Assembly: GCA_009912235.1 (NCBI GenBank)
Contig: WNDS01000002.1
Coordinates: forward strand, 124,001 to 188,000
DNA from: Stenotrophomonas maltophilia
GTDB lineage: Bacteria > Pseudomonadota > Gammaproteobacteria > Xanthomonadales > Xanthomonadaceae
Length of the DNA: 64,000 nt
Direction of reading: 5' to 3'
Below, in pieces: positions 27,201-37,256 of the stretch. The notes beneath the pieces are model-generated. The model was not told the origin of the DNA and searched no databases. It saw only the letters and a list, made by a program, of their open reading frames with translations. The first letter of the stretch is position 1. Every line of letters starts with the position of its first letter. A program made the translations under genes and the position numbers.

Positions 27201-27416
27201 ATGGCCATCTCCACCGGCGCCGGCGCCAACTCCCGCCACGCCATCGGTACCGGCGTGATCGGCGGCATGCTGTTTGCCACCCTGCTGGGCCTGCTGATGA
27301 TCCCAGTGTTCTTCGTGGTGGTGCGCCGCATGCTGGGCGACAAGCTGGACGAACCGTCGAAGGAATTCGTGGAACGCCAGCGTGATGCCGAAACCGCACA
27401 CCGCCCGGATCGCTGA
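24243..27416 (+). CDS. RND multidrug efflux transporter (HAE1, AcrB/MexB type)
   Basis: 1057 residues with the twelve membrane helices and two large periplasmic loops of the HAE1 family. It begins MPKFFIEHPVFAWVVAILIS. The proton-relay residues are present: paired aspartates in IVVDDAIVVIENVERIM in the fourth helix, and lysine in IGLAAKNAILIVEFA in the tenth. A trimeric drug/proton antiporter. It pairs with the adaptor just upstream. By gene order (TetR, MFP, RND, no OMF) it resembles two-gene Sme systems such as SmeGH. That assignment needs a direct comparison, so no symbol is given. Confidence 0.95.
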   Translation: MPKFFIEHPVFAWVVAILISLSGVIAILNLGVESYPNIAPPQVTVQANYPSASADTTEKSVTQVIEQQLTGIDHLLYFSSSSASNGRATITLTFETGTDPDIAQVQVQNKVSLATPRLPSEVTQQGVVVAKANAGFLMVVALQSDTPTINRDALNDIVGSRVLDQVSRIPGVGSTQQFGSEYAMNIWLNPEKMQGYGLSASQVLAAVRAQNVQFAAGSLGSDPSPTGQHFTATVSAEGRFSSPEEFENIILRANADGSRVLLKDIARVAFGANNYGFDTQYNGKPTGAFAIQLLPGANALNVADAVRAKMDELQPSFPAGVSWFSPYDSTTFVKISIEEVVKTLFEAVLLVFLVMLIFLQNFRATIIPTLVIPAALLGTFLGMWMIGFTINQLTLFAMVLAIGIVVDDAIVVIENVERIMTEEKLAPKPATQKAMTQITGAVVAITVVLAAVFIPSALQGGAAGEIYKQFALTIAISMGFSAFLALGFTPALCATFLKPTHNDNPNIVYRTFNKYYDKISGTYVGHIGSAVRHAPRWMILFVVLTVLCGFLFTRMPGSFLPEEDQGYALAIVQLPPGSTTGQTNEVFAQMCGILEKQDGFEGMLQVAGFSFVGSGENVGMGFIRLKPWAERKFTAPEFIQNMNGAFYGIKEAQIFVVNLPTVQGLGQFGGFDMWLQDRGGVGYEQLTQARNILLGTAAQESDTLVGVRPNGLENAPQLQLHVDRVQAQAMGMSVSDVYSTIQLMLAPVYVNDFFYQGRIKRVTMQADAPYRTGQESLRSFYSPSSLTKNADGTNAMIPLNTVVKSDWVSASPSLSRYNGYSAINIVGSQAPGKSSGEAMTAMEDIVNTKLPAGFGYDWSGMSYQEILAGNAATLLLVLSIVVVFLCLAALYESWSIPVAVLLVVPLGVLSAISLSMLRGLPNDIFFKIGMITVIGLAAKNAILIVEFAVEQRAAGRTLRDATIEAARLRFRPILMTSFAFIMGVIPMAISTGAGANSRHAIGTGVIGGMLFATLLGLLMIPVFFVVVRRMLGDKLDEPSKEFVERQRDAETAHRPDR

Positions 27417-27442
27417 TCCGGCGCGGAGGCGTTGAAAAAACG

Positions 27443-27470
27443 AAAAGCCCCGGAGCGATCCGGGGCTTTT
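27443..27470. terminator. Bidirectional terminator between the RND and LysR genes
   Basis: Perfect 12-bp stem AAAAGCCCCGGA / TCCGGGGCTTTT with a GCGA loop. A-runs and T-runs on both flanks serve the rightward efflux operon and the leftward LysR gene, whose stops are 26 and 7 bp away. Confidence 0.93.
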
Positions 27471-27476
27471 CTGCTT

Positions 27477-28397
27477 TCAGGGGGGCGCCACGCCGTGCGC
27501 GCCGAAGGTGTCGGCGTAGAGGCGGCTGACCCAGTCGATGAACACCCGCACGCGTGGCGACAGCTGCCGGTGGAACGGGTACAGCACGCTCACCGGCAGC
27601 GGCGGGCATGGCCAGGCGTCCAGCACCTGCACCAGGCGCCCGGCCTGCAGATCGGCCTGCAGGTTGAAGCGCGGCGCCTGGATGATGCCGCAGCCGGCCA
27701 GCGCGGCCGCGCTGTAGCAGGCCGCATCACTGACCGCGATCCAGCCACCGGCCGCGTAGTCGGCCAGATGCCCGTCCACCTGCAGGGTGAACGGATAGCG
27801 CTGGCCGCCACGGCGCGAGAAGAACCCCACCGCGTGGTGCGCGGCCAGCTCGTCCGGGTGCTGCGGCGTGCCGTGGCGCTGCAGGTACTCCGGGCTGGCA
27901 CAGAGAATCTCCGGCATCTCGGCCAGCTTGCGCGCCACCAGCGAGGAATCGCGGGGCTGCCCTGCACGGATGACACAGTCGATGCCCTCGCCCACCAGGT
28001 CCACCAGGCGGTCGCCGCTGCTGAGCACCACCTCGATGCGCGGATGAAGCCGGTGGAATTCGCCGATGCGCGGCAGCACGATCATCGCCGCGTGGGTGCC
28101 GTGCAGGTCCAGCCGCAGCGTGCCATGCGGGTCGGCCACGTGGGTGCTGAGTGCACTTTCGGCGTCCTCCAGCTCGGCCAGGATGCGCCGGCTGCGCTCG
28201 TAAAACGCCTGGCCATCCAGCGTGGCGGTCACCTGGCGGGTGGTGCGATCGAGCAGGCGCGCACCCAGCCGGGCCTCCAGTGCCTTGATCGCATGGGTGG
28301 CCGTGGCCCGTGGCAGGCCCAGCGAGGCGGCCGCCTCGCTGAAGCTGCCCAGTTCCACGATGCGGGTGAACAGGCGCATGGCATCGAAGCGGTCCAT
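27477..28397 (-). CDS. LysR-family transcriptional regulator
   Basis: 306 residues. The winged helix-turn-helix is at 1-60: MDRFDAMRLFTRIVELGSF, then SEAAASLGLPRATATHAIKA and LEARLGARLLDRTTR. The substrate-binding domain covers about 90-295. It is divergent from the monooxygenase-DoxX pair with a 131-bp spacer, the usual layout for a LysR activator and its target. The spacer has a T-N11-A-like stretch in an A/T-rich patch around 28405-28440. The effector is unknown; LysR genes next to quinol monooxygenase and DoxX genes often respond to quinones or electrophiles, which is inference here. Confidence 0.9.
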   Translation of the reverse strand: MDRFDAMRLFTRIVELGSFSEAAASLGLPRATATHAIKALEARLGARLLDRTTRQVTATLDGQAFYERSRRILAELEDAESALSTHVADPHGTLRLDLHGTHAAMIVLPRIGEFHRLHPRIEVVLSSGDRLVDLVGEGIDCVIRAGQPRDSSLVARKLAEMPEILCASPEYLQRHGTPQHPDELAAHHAVGFFSRRGGQRYPFTLQVDGHLADYAAGGWIAVSDAACYSAAALAGCGIIQAPRFNLQADLQAGRLVQVLDAWPCPPLPVSVLYPFHRQLSPRVRVFIDWVSRLYADTFGAHGVAPP

Positions 28398-28573
28398 CGG
28401 GGCCCTGATTGTTGATGTTTTCTGGATTTATAAGCCAATGGCAGGAGGTTTATCCAGCTGGCGTCAATCGACATGATCACTGCAGGGCACCGCTCCCACC
28501 GCAGCGCCACCTGCCTGCCATCTCCGCCATGTCCCGACCCCCCCCCGTTTCCTTGGAGCCCTGCTTGCCATGA

Positions 28574-29245
28574 GTGCCGCCGTCACTGCCCATGCGGCAT
28601 CCCCTGCACCCGCCCCCCGCTGCGGAGGCCGCGCTGCAGCTGTGGGTCACCCTGCCGATCAAGCCTGACCACCTGGCCGGCTTCCTGGCCACGATGCACC
28701 GCGAAGTGGCCGGCGCGCGCTCGGAAGCGGGCAACGTCGCCTTCGATGTCTACGCCGACCGCGATCAGCCCAGCACGCTGTACCTGTTCGAGCACTGGCG
28801 CAATGCCGCCGCGCTGGCCTCGCACGTGCGGCAGCCCTACTACAAGGCCATCCGCGCCCAGGAGAAGGACGACCTGGGGGGCACGCCCAGCGAGCGCCCG
28901 CTGGGCGGGCTGGGTTCAAGCGGGCGGCCCCACCGCATCGGGCAGGCCGGCGAGCCGGCCGTGCTGAGCCTCATCGCGCCGCGCGAAGGCATGCGCGCGC
29001 AGCTGCTGCTGGCCCTGGAACAGGCCGGCGCGGCCACGGCGACGAGTGCGGGCAACCGCGGCTTCCACCTGCTGCAGGACCGCGACAGTGCCGACGAAGT
29101 GCTGCTGATCGAACGCTGGGCCACGCCTGAAGCGCGCGATGCCTACCTGTCCACGGCCGCCGGCCAGGCCCTGCAGGAGGCACTGGCGGCACTGGCCGCC
29201 ACGCCGGTGAAGGTCACCCGGATGATCGACCGCTCCCAGCCGTAA
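28574..29245 (+). CDS. Putative quinol monooxygenase with two ABM domains, 5' end disrupted
   Basis: The intact frame encodes two antibiotic-biosynthesis-monooxygenase (ferredoxin-like) domains. One covers about 20-115 (LQLWVTLPIKPDHLAGFLAT, LYLFEHWRNAAALASHVRQP), the second about 125-215 (FHLLQDRDSADEVLLIERWA). Such cofactor-less enzymes oxidise quinols. The real start is unclear. An ATG at 28529 is in the same frame but hits a stop at 28571. Between a C9 run (28538-28546) and a C6 run near 28614, another frame reads RFLGALLAMSAAVTAHAASP, a convincing signal peptide. The native product is therefore probably exported, about 238 residues, with two small compensating length changes in the C-runs. 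Divergent from LysR, 26 bp before DoxX. Confidence 0.75.
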   Translation: MPPSLPMRHPLHPPPAAEAALQLWVTLPIKPDHLAGFLATMHREVAGARSEAGNVAFDVYADRDQPSTLYLFEHWRNAAALASHVRQPYYKAIRAQEKDDLGGTPSERPLGGLGSSGRPHRIGQAGEPAVLSLIAPREGMRAQLLLALEQAGAATATSAGNRGFHLLQDRDSADEVLLIERWATPEARDAYLSTAAGQALQEALAALAATPVKVTRMIDRSQP

Positions 29246-29271
29246 GGCCCCTCCCCCACGGAGCTCCCCCG

Positions 29272-29760
29272 ATGAACCTGCCCCCGTCCCCGACTGCCCA
29301 CAGCCCAGCCCGCGCCACGCATGCCGTCATCGCGGCCTGCACGCGGCTGGAGCCTTTCCTGTATGCCGTGCTGCGCATCGGCTTCGGCGCCATCATCCTC
29401 AGCCACGGCCTGCCCAAGGCACTGGGCACCGGGCATGGCTCGATGGCCGACCCCATGGCCAGCTCGACGGCGCTGATCGAGCGCGCCCTGCACCTGCCCT
29501 TCACCCATGAGCTGGCGGTGCTGGTGATGCTGCTGGAAACCCTGGGCGGGGTGATGCTGATGCTCGGCCTGCGGGTGGGCCCGGTAGCGCTGCTGCTGGC
29601 GCTGGAAATGGCCGGCATTGCCTGTGCGCTGGGGCCGGCCTGGGCCTGGATCGACCGCGGTATCGAATACCCGGTGCTTATGGGCCTGCTGGCGCTGTAC
29701 ATGGCCACGCGCGGTGCGGGCGCCTGCTCGGTGGACGGCAGGCTGCGCGCACGCGGCTGA
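29272..29760 (+). CDS. DoxX family membrane protein
   Basis: 162 residues. The core YAVLRIGFGAIILSHGLPKA starts the first membrane helix. Helices follow at about 78-98 (LAVLVMLLETLGGVMLMLG), 100-120 (VGPVALLLALEMAGIACALG) and 128-148, the four-helix layout of DoxX. Family members are linked to quinone or sulfur redox chemistry and thiol stress. It follows the monooxygenase gene by 26 bp, so the two probably act together on quinones under the LysR protein. Confidence 0.88.
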   Translation: MNLPPSPTAHSPARATHAVIAACTRLEPFLYAVLRIGFGAIILSHGLPKALGTGHGSMADPMASSTALIERALHLPFTHELAVLVMLLETLGGVMLMLGLRVGPVALLLALEMAGIACALGPAWAWIDRGIEYPVLMGLLALYMATRGAGACSVDGRLRARG

Positions 29761-29784
29761 AGGCTGCTGCCTTGTTGCCTGCGT

Positions 29785-29815
29785 CGGCAGGGCCACGTCC
29801 ACCGTGGCCCTGCCG
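29785..29815. terminator. Bidirectional hairpin between convergent doxX and acyl-CoA dehydrogenase genes
   Basis: A perfect 13-bp stem, CGGCAGGGCCACG with CGTGGCCCTGCCG, and a 5-base loop. It sits between two convergent genes, 24 bp and 10 bp from their ends. It lacks a long U-run. Confidence 0.7.
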
Positions 29816-29825
29816 CTCACCGGTC

Positions 29826-30974
29826 TCAGCGCAGCCCGGTCTCGTTGCGGGCGATCACCAGACGCTGGATTTCCGATGTGCCCTCGTAGATCTCGGTGAT
29901 CTTGGCATCACGGAAGTAGCGCTCCAGCGGCATTTCCTTCGAATACCCCATGCCGCCGTGGATCTGCACCGCCTGGTGGGTGATCCACATCGCCGCTTCG
30001 GACGCGGTCAGCTTGGCGATGGCCGCTTCGTTGCTGAAGCGCTTGCCCTGGCCCTTGACCCACGCCGCGCGCAGGGTCAGCAGCAGGGCTGCGTCCAGCT
30101 TGCACTTCATGTCGGCAATCTTGCCCTGGGTCATCTGGAAGGCGCCGATGGCCGCGCCGAACGCCTTGCGCTCCTTCACGTACTCGATGGTCGCTTCATA
30201 GGCGGCACGGGCGATGCCGATGGCCTGCGAGGCAATGCCGATGCGGCCGGCATCCAGCACGCCCATGGCGATCTTGAAGCCCTCGCCTTCCTGGCCCAGC
30301 ACGTCTTCGGCCTGCGCCACGTAATCAGTGAACTCGATCTCGCAGGTGGCCGAGGCGCGGATGCCCAGCTTCGGCTCGGTCTTGCCGCGGCCGAAACCGG
30401 CCTTGTCGGTGTCGATCATGAACGCGGTGATGCCACGCGCGCCCTTGTCCGGCTCGCTCATGGCGAACAGCACGATGTACTTGGCGACCGGGCCGGAGGT
30501 GATCCAGCTCTTCTTGCCGTTGATCACGAAGCTGCCGTCGGCCTGCTTCACCGCGCGGCACCGCATGGCGGTGGCGTCCGAGCCGGACTGCGGCTCGGTC
30601 AGCGCGAAGGCACCGATGGCTTCGCCCTCAGCGATGGCGCGCACGTACTTCTGCTTCTGCGCCTCGTTGCCGTGGGTCAGGATGCCGTTGCAGAACAGCG
30701 AATTGTTGACCGACATGATGGTCGAGTGCGCAGCATCACCGGCGGCGACCTCCACCATCGCCAGCACGTACGCGATCGGGCCCATGCCCGCGCCGCCGTA
30801 CTCGGCCGGCACTTCGATGCCCATCAGGCCGTTCTCGCCCAGCAGGCGGATGTTCTCCAGCGGGAACTCGCCGGTGCGGTCATGGTGCTCGGCGCTGGGC
30901 GCGATCTTTTCCTGCGCGATGCGACGGGCGACGTCCTGCAGCATCAGCTGCTCTTCGGTAAAACTGAAATCCAC
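29826..30974 (-). CDS. Acyl-CoA dehydrogenase
   Basis: 382 residues from GTG 30974; this start gives the common opening VDFSFTEEQLMLQDVARR. It is a flavoprotein that introduces the alpha-beta double bond in acyl-CoA. Signatures: GAFALTEPQSGSDATAMRC (first PROSITE pattern), KKSWITSGPVAKY, and the C-terminal QIHGGMGYSKEMPLERYFRD with ITEIYEGTSEIQRLVIAR, where the catalytic glutamate lies. The length and last block match the short-chain/branched-chain group, but chain-length preference is not certain. Single gene; divergent from the ArsR-methyltransferase gene. Confidence 0.94.
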   Translation of the reverse strand: MDFSFTEEQLMLQDVARRIAQEKIAPSAEHHDRTGEFPLENIRLLGENGLMGIEVPAEYGGAGMGPIAYVLAMVEVAAGDAAHSTIMSVNNSLFCNGILTHGNEAQKQKYVRAIAEGEAIGAFALTEPQSGSDATAMRCRAVKQADGSFVINGKKSWITSGPVAKYIVLFAMSEPDKGARGITAFMIDTDKAGFGRGKTEPKLGIRASATCEIEFTDYVAQAEDVLGQEGEGFKIAMGVLDAGRIGIASQAIGIARAAYEATIEYVKERKAFGAAIGAFQMTQGKIADMKCKLDAALLLTLRAAWVKGQGKRFSNEAAIAKLTASEAAMWITHQAVQIHGGMGYSKEMPLERYFRDAKITEIYEGTSEIQRLVIARNETGLR

Positions 30975-31062
30975 AACACCATCCCGGGAAAATTGATGGG
31001 AGGATTGTACCGGCGGCGGCACCCCAGCGGATGACTGGAACGGTCGGCAACGTGGCGGGAAC

Positions 31063-31118
31063 TTGACCCCAACACCCCTTCTTGGCCAATATATCTCTAT
31101 ATCGCGATAGGTAGATAT
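31063..31118 (+). promoter_or_regulatory. Promoter with concentric palindromic operator for the ArsR-methyltransferase gene
   Basis: TTGACC at 31063-31068 and CAATAT at 31087-31092, 18 bp apart, form a plausible sigma70 promoter. Over its -10 and start region lies TATCGCGATA (31100-31109), a perfect 10-bp palindrome. It is flanked symmetrically by ATATCT (31091-31096) and AGATAT (31113-31118) about the same centre. The start codon follows at 31121. This is a good ArsR-type autoregulatory operator. Confidence 0.6.
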
Positions 31119-31120
31119 TT

Positions 31121-32051
31121 ATGGATCTGGAAGACTGGTCGACCCGCCTGAAGGTGTTCGCCGATGCCACCCGTGTGCGCCTGCTGGCGCTGCTGGAGCA
31201 GGAGGAGCTGACCGTGGCGGAACTGTCGGCCATCACCCGCCTGGCGCAGCCGCGGGTGTCCACTCCACCTGGCGCGCCTGAAGGAAGCCGGGCTGGTACG
31301 CGACCGCCGCGCGGGCGTGTCGGCGTACTACCGGTTCGACGAGGCCCAGCCGGACCCGGCGCAGCGTGCATTGTGGCATGCCCTGAGCAACGGAAGCGAT
31401 GACCCGCTGCTGCGACAGGATGCTGAACGCGTTGCATCGGTGCTGGCCCACCGTGCCGCCGACCAGAACTGGGCCGACAGCGTGGCCGGCGACATGGAGC
31501 GCCATTACTCCCCGGGCCGCATCTGGGAAGCGCTGGCGCGTACCGCGCTGCCGCTGCTCGAGCCGGGCGACGTGCTCGACATCGCATCCGGCGATGGCGT
31601 GCTGGCCGAACTGGCGGCCCCGCATGCCAAGCGCTACATCTGCATCGACACCAGCGCACGCGTGGTGGCAGCCGCCAGCGAACGGCTGCGCCGCCTGCCC
31701 AACGTGGAGGTGCGCGAGGGCGATATGCACGCCCTGCCCTTCAAGGACCGCAATTTCGACCTGGTGGTGCTGATGCACGCACTCACCTACGCCAGCAAGC
31801 CGGCCCAGGCAGTGACCGAAGCGGCGCATGTGCTGCGCCCGGGGGGCCGCCTGCTGCTGTGCAGCCTGGCCCGGCATGAGCACAAGTCGGCGGTGGAAGC
31901 CTATGGTCACGTCAACCTCGGCTTCACCGACAAGGAACTGAAGAAGTTCGTGGACAAGGCCGGGCTGGAGGTTTCAAGCCTGGAAACGGTGACCCGCGAG
32001 AAGCGCCCGCCGCATTTCGAGGTCATCTCGCTGATCGCCAACAAGCCCTGA
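31121..32051 (+). pseudogene. ArsR-type regulator fused to SAM-dependent methyltransferase, frameshifted
   Basis: Residues 1-48 give an ArsR/SmtB winged helix (DLEDWSTRLKVFADATRVRL, VAELSAITRLAQPRVST). The frame then breaks at an extra T at 31264. Removing it restores HLARLKEAGLVRDRRAGVSA and continues into the class I methyltransferase domain, with VLDIASGDGVLAELAAPHAK as the SAM-binding motif and VREGDMHALPFKDRNFDLVV. The repaired protein is 309 residues. This fusion lies 10 bp upstream of metH in the same direction. ArsR-family proteins (SahR type) control methionine and SAM-cycle genes in other proteobacteria, so a sensor of SAM or S-adenosylhomocysteine is likely. The lesion is one base and may be an error. 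Confidence 0.8.
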
Positions 32052-32061
32052 GGAACCGCCC

Positions 32062-33180
32062 GTGCCCGTCCTGCCCTGGCTGCATCCCGAACGTGCCAAC
32101 GCCCTGCTGTCGGCCTTGCGCGAACGCATCCTGATCATCGACGGCGCCTTGGGCACGATGATCCAGCGCCACGGCCTGCAGGAGCAGGATTACCGTGGCG
32201 CGCGCTTCGTGCAGGCTTTTGACAGCCAGCACGGCCACGTGCACGGCGCCGGCTGCGACCACGCCGCCGCAGCGGGCGGCGCTGCCGAAGGGCACGACCT
32301 GAAAGGCAACAACGACCTGCTGCTGCTGACCCGGCCGGACATCATCGGCGCCATCCACAGCGCCTACCTGGACGTCGGCGCGGACCTGGTGGAGACCAAC
32401 ACCTTCAACGCCACCTCGGTCAGCCAGGCCGACTACCACCTGCAGCACCTGGTCTATGAACTGAACAAGGCCGGCGCCGCCGTGGCGCGCGCCTGCTGCG
32501 ATCCCGCCGAGGCCGCCACGCCGCACAAGCCGCGCTTCGTCATCGGCGTGCTGGGGCCGACCAGCCGCACCGCCTCGATCAGCCCGGACGTCAACGACCC
32601 CGGCTTCCGCAACACCAGTTTCGACGAACTGCGCGCGACCTATACCGACGCCATCGAGGGCCTGATCGACGGCGGCGCGGACACGCTCATGGTCGAGACC
32701 ATCTTCTACACGCTCAACGCCAAGGCCGCGCTGTATGCCATCGAGGACGTATTCGATGCGCGCGGTGCGCGGCTGCCGGTGATGATCTCTGGCACCATCA
32801 CCGACGCCTCCGGGCGCACGCTGTCCGGGCAGACCGCCGAAGCGTTCTATGCCTCGGTGGCGCACAGCCAGCCGCTGTCGGTGGGGCTGAACTGCGCGCT
32901 CGGTGCACGTGACATGCGCCCGCACGTGGAGACCCTGTCGACCGTGGCCGACTGCCTGGTCAGCGCGCACTCCAACGCCGGGCTGCCCAATGCGTTCGGC
33001 GAGTACGACGAAACACCGGAGGAAATGGCGACCACCCTGCACGAATTCGCCAGCGCCGGCCTGCTGAACCTGGTCGGTGGCTGCTGTGGCACTACCCCGG
33101 CGCACATCCGTGCCATCGCCGACGCCGTTGCCGGGTTGCCGCCACGTGCGTTGCCGGCCTCGCTGCGGCCGGCCGCATGA
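32062..33180 (+). CDS. metH: Methionine synthase, homocysteine-binding half (split MetH)
   Basis: 372 residues from GTG 32062, with AGGA 8-11 bases upstream. It corresponds to the first module of cobalamin-dependent methionine synthase: [18 protein letters not shown] at the start, [19 protein letters not shown], and zinc cysteines in VGLNCALGA and [11 protein letters not shown]. In E. coli MetH this is fused to the rest; here the remaining modules form the next gene, 68 bp on, as in other xanthomonads. Residues 50-78 are an insert rich in His (five) with one Cys, [13 protein letters not shown], placed where other MetH proteins have a short loop before [10 protein letters not shown]. It could bind a metal. 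Confidence 0.93.
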   Translation: MPVLPWLHPERANALLSALRERILIIDGALGTMIQRHGLQEQDYRGARFVQAFDSQHGHVHGAGCDHAAAAGGAAEGHDLKGNNDLLLLTRPDIIGAIHSAYLDVGADLVETNTFNATSVSQADYHLQHLVYELNKAGAAVARACCDPAEAATPHKPRFVIGVLGPTSRTASISPDVNDPGFRNTSFDELRATYTDAIEGLIDGGADTLMVETIFYTLNAKAALYAIEDVFDARGARLPVMISGTITDASGRTLSGQTAEAFYASVAHSQPLSVGLNCALGARDMRPHVETLSTVADCLVSAHSNAGLPNAFGEYDETPEEMATTLHEFASAGLLNLVGGCCGTTPAHIRAIADAVAGLPPRALPASLRPAA

Positions 33181-33248
33181 GACCCACCGTACCCCGCTGT
33201 CGCGCCCTGTCCCGCTGAACGCCCCCCCCTTTCCGCTGACTGCCGCCC

Positions 33249-35932
<2,684 letters not shown>

Positions 35933-35936
35933 GGCG

Positions 35937-35995
35937 GTAGCGCCGGGCCATGCCCGGCGTCATCTCCACCACCGCTGGGCACGGCCCGGCGCTAC
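35937..35995. repeat. SMAG dimer between metH and the MFS gene
   Basis: Inverted SMAG units at 35937-35959 (GTAG, CGCCGGGCCATGCCCGGCG) and 35973-35995 (CGCTGGGCACGGCCCGGCG, CTAC), 13 bp apart. The first begins 4 bp after the metH stop and can serve as a transcript end. Confidence 0.88.
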
Positions 35996-36012
35996 CGTGC
36001 ATTATTCCCGCG

Positions 36013-37191
36013 ATGACCGTTCCCGCCGCCCGCCTGTCCAGTTTCTACCTGTTCTACTACGCCGCGCTGGGGGCGTTCACGCCCTACTGGAGCCTGTTCC
36101 TGACCGCGCGCGGCATGAGCGTGACCGCCATCAGCGTGATGATGGGCCTGTGGTATGCCACCCGCGTGGTGGCGCCCAGCACCTGGACCGCACTGGCCGC
36201 CGCCTCGCCACGCCCGATCCGCCTGCTGCGGCTGGGCTGCGTGCTCACCCTGCTCAGCTTCGCCGCCTTCCTGCTGCCACTGCCGCAGCCGTGGATGTAC
36301 CCGGCCATGGCGGTGTTCTGCTTCTTCTACAACGCGGTGATGCCGCAGTTCGAATCCATCACCCTGACCCACCTGGGCAGTGACAGCCACCGCTACGGCC
36401 TGATCCGTGTCTGGGGTTCGCTGGGCTTCATCGCGGTGGTCACCCTGTTCGGCTGGCTGATCGAAGGCGATGGCATCCACAGCCGCGCCGGCCAGCTGCC
36501 GTGGATGATGCTGCCGCTGTTCGCGCTGCTGGTGGCAGCGGCCTTCAGCAACCACTATGCACGCACGCTGGGCCGCAACAGCGGCGATGCCAGCGGCTTC
36601 TGGCAGATCGTGCGGCGCCCGGCCGTACTGGCGTTGTTCCTGGCCGCCTTCATGGAGCAGCTGTCCTTCGGCCCCTACTACACCTTCTTCTCGGTCTACA
36701 TGGACCACCATGACTACCGCACCTCCACGCTGGGGCTGCTGTGGACCATCAGCGTGGTGTTCGAAGTGTGCGTGTTCTTCACCATCGGCCGCTTCTTCCG
36801 CCGCTACGACGCCAGCTGGATGCTGCTGATTGCGCTGACCAGTTCGTGCCTGCGCTGGGCGGTCACCGCGCTGTTCCCGGACAACCTGCCGGTGATGCTG
36901 CTGGCGCAGACCGCGCATGCGCTGGGATTTGCCGCGTTCTTCGCAGCGGCCATGCAGATGCTGGCCACCTACTTCCCGGGGCGGCTGAACGGCCATGGGC
37001 AGGGCCTGCTGTACAGTTTCTCCTCGGGCGTGGGCGGCGTGCTGGGCGCATTGATCGCCGGGCAGCTGTGGACCATCGACCACGGCCGCACCGCGTTCCT
37101 GGCGGCCAGTGGCTTTGCGCTGGTCGGCGTGCTGCTGTGCTTCTTCGCGCTGAGCCTGCCGCTGATCCACGCACACCGCGCCGCACGCTGA
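36013..37191 (+). CDS. Major facilitator superfamily transporter (MFS_1-like)
   Basis: 392 residues from ATG 36013, with about twelve hydrophobic segments. The start RLSSFYLFYYAALGAFTPYW followed by LFLTARGMSVTAISVMMGLW matches the PPP/HcaT-like MFS group. FESITLTHLGSDSHRYGLIR precedes VWGSLGFIAVVTLFGW, also typical. The central loop is near residue 195. Related proteins carry aromatic acids or nucleosides, but substrate cannot be assigned. It has no close operon partner; SMAG repeats lie before it and an amidohydrolase gene 65 bp after. Confidence 0.85.
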   Translation: MTVPAARLSSFYLFYYAALGAFTPYWSLFLTARGMSVTAISVMMGLWYATRVVAPSTWTALAAASPRPIRLLRLGCVLTLLSFAAFLLPLPQPWMYPAMAVFCFFYNAVMPQFESITLTHLGSDSHRYGLIRVWGSLGFIAVVTLFGWLIEGDGIHSRAGQLPWMMLPLFALLVAAAFSNHYARTLGRNSGDASGFWQIVRRPAVLALFLAAFMEQLSFGPYYTFFSVYMDHHDYRTSTLGLLWTISVVFEVCVFFTIGRFFRRYDASWMLLIALTSSCLRWAVTALFPDNLPVMLLAQTAHALGFAAFFAAAMQMLATYFPGRLNGHGQGLLYSFSSGVGGVLGALIAGQLWTIDHGRTAFLAASGFALVGVLLCFFALSLPLIHAHRAAR

Positions 37192-37256
37192 GGCCGCCTT
37201 ACGTCGGGCACGGCCACGATGCGGTAGGCTCAGGCAACCCCTGACTGGAGTTGCCG

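Noticed and set aside
23805..27401. A 1198-codon open frame antisense to the MFP and RND efflux genes
   Set aside because: It mirrors the third-position GC bias of the real genes, has low-complexity His/Arg/Gln/Gly-rich text and no recognisable domain. The sense frames carry full RND and adaptor motifs.
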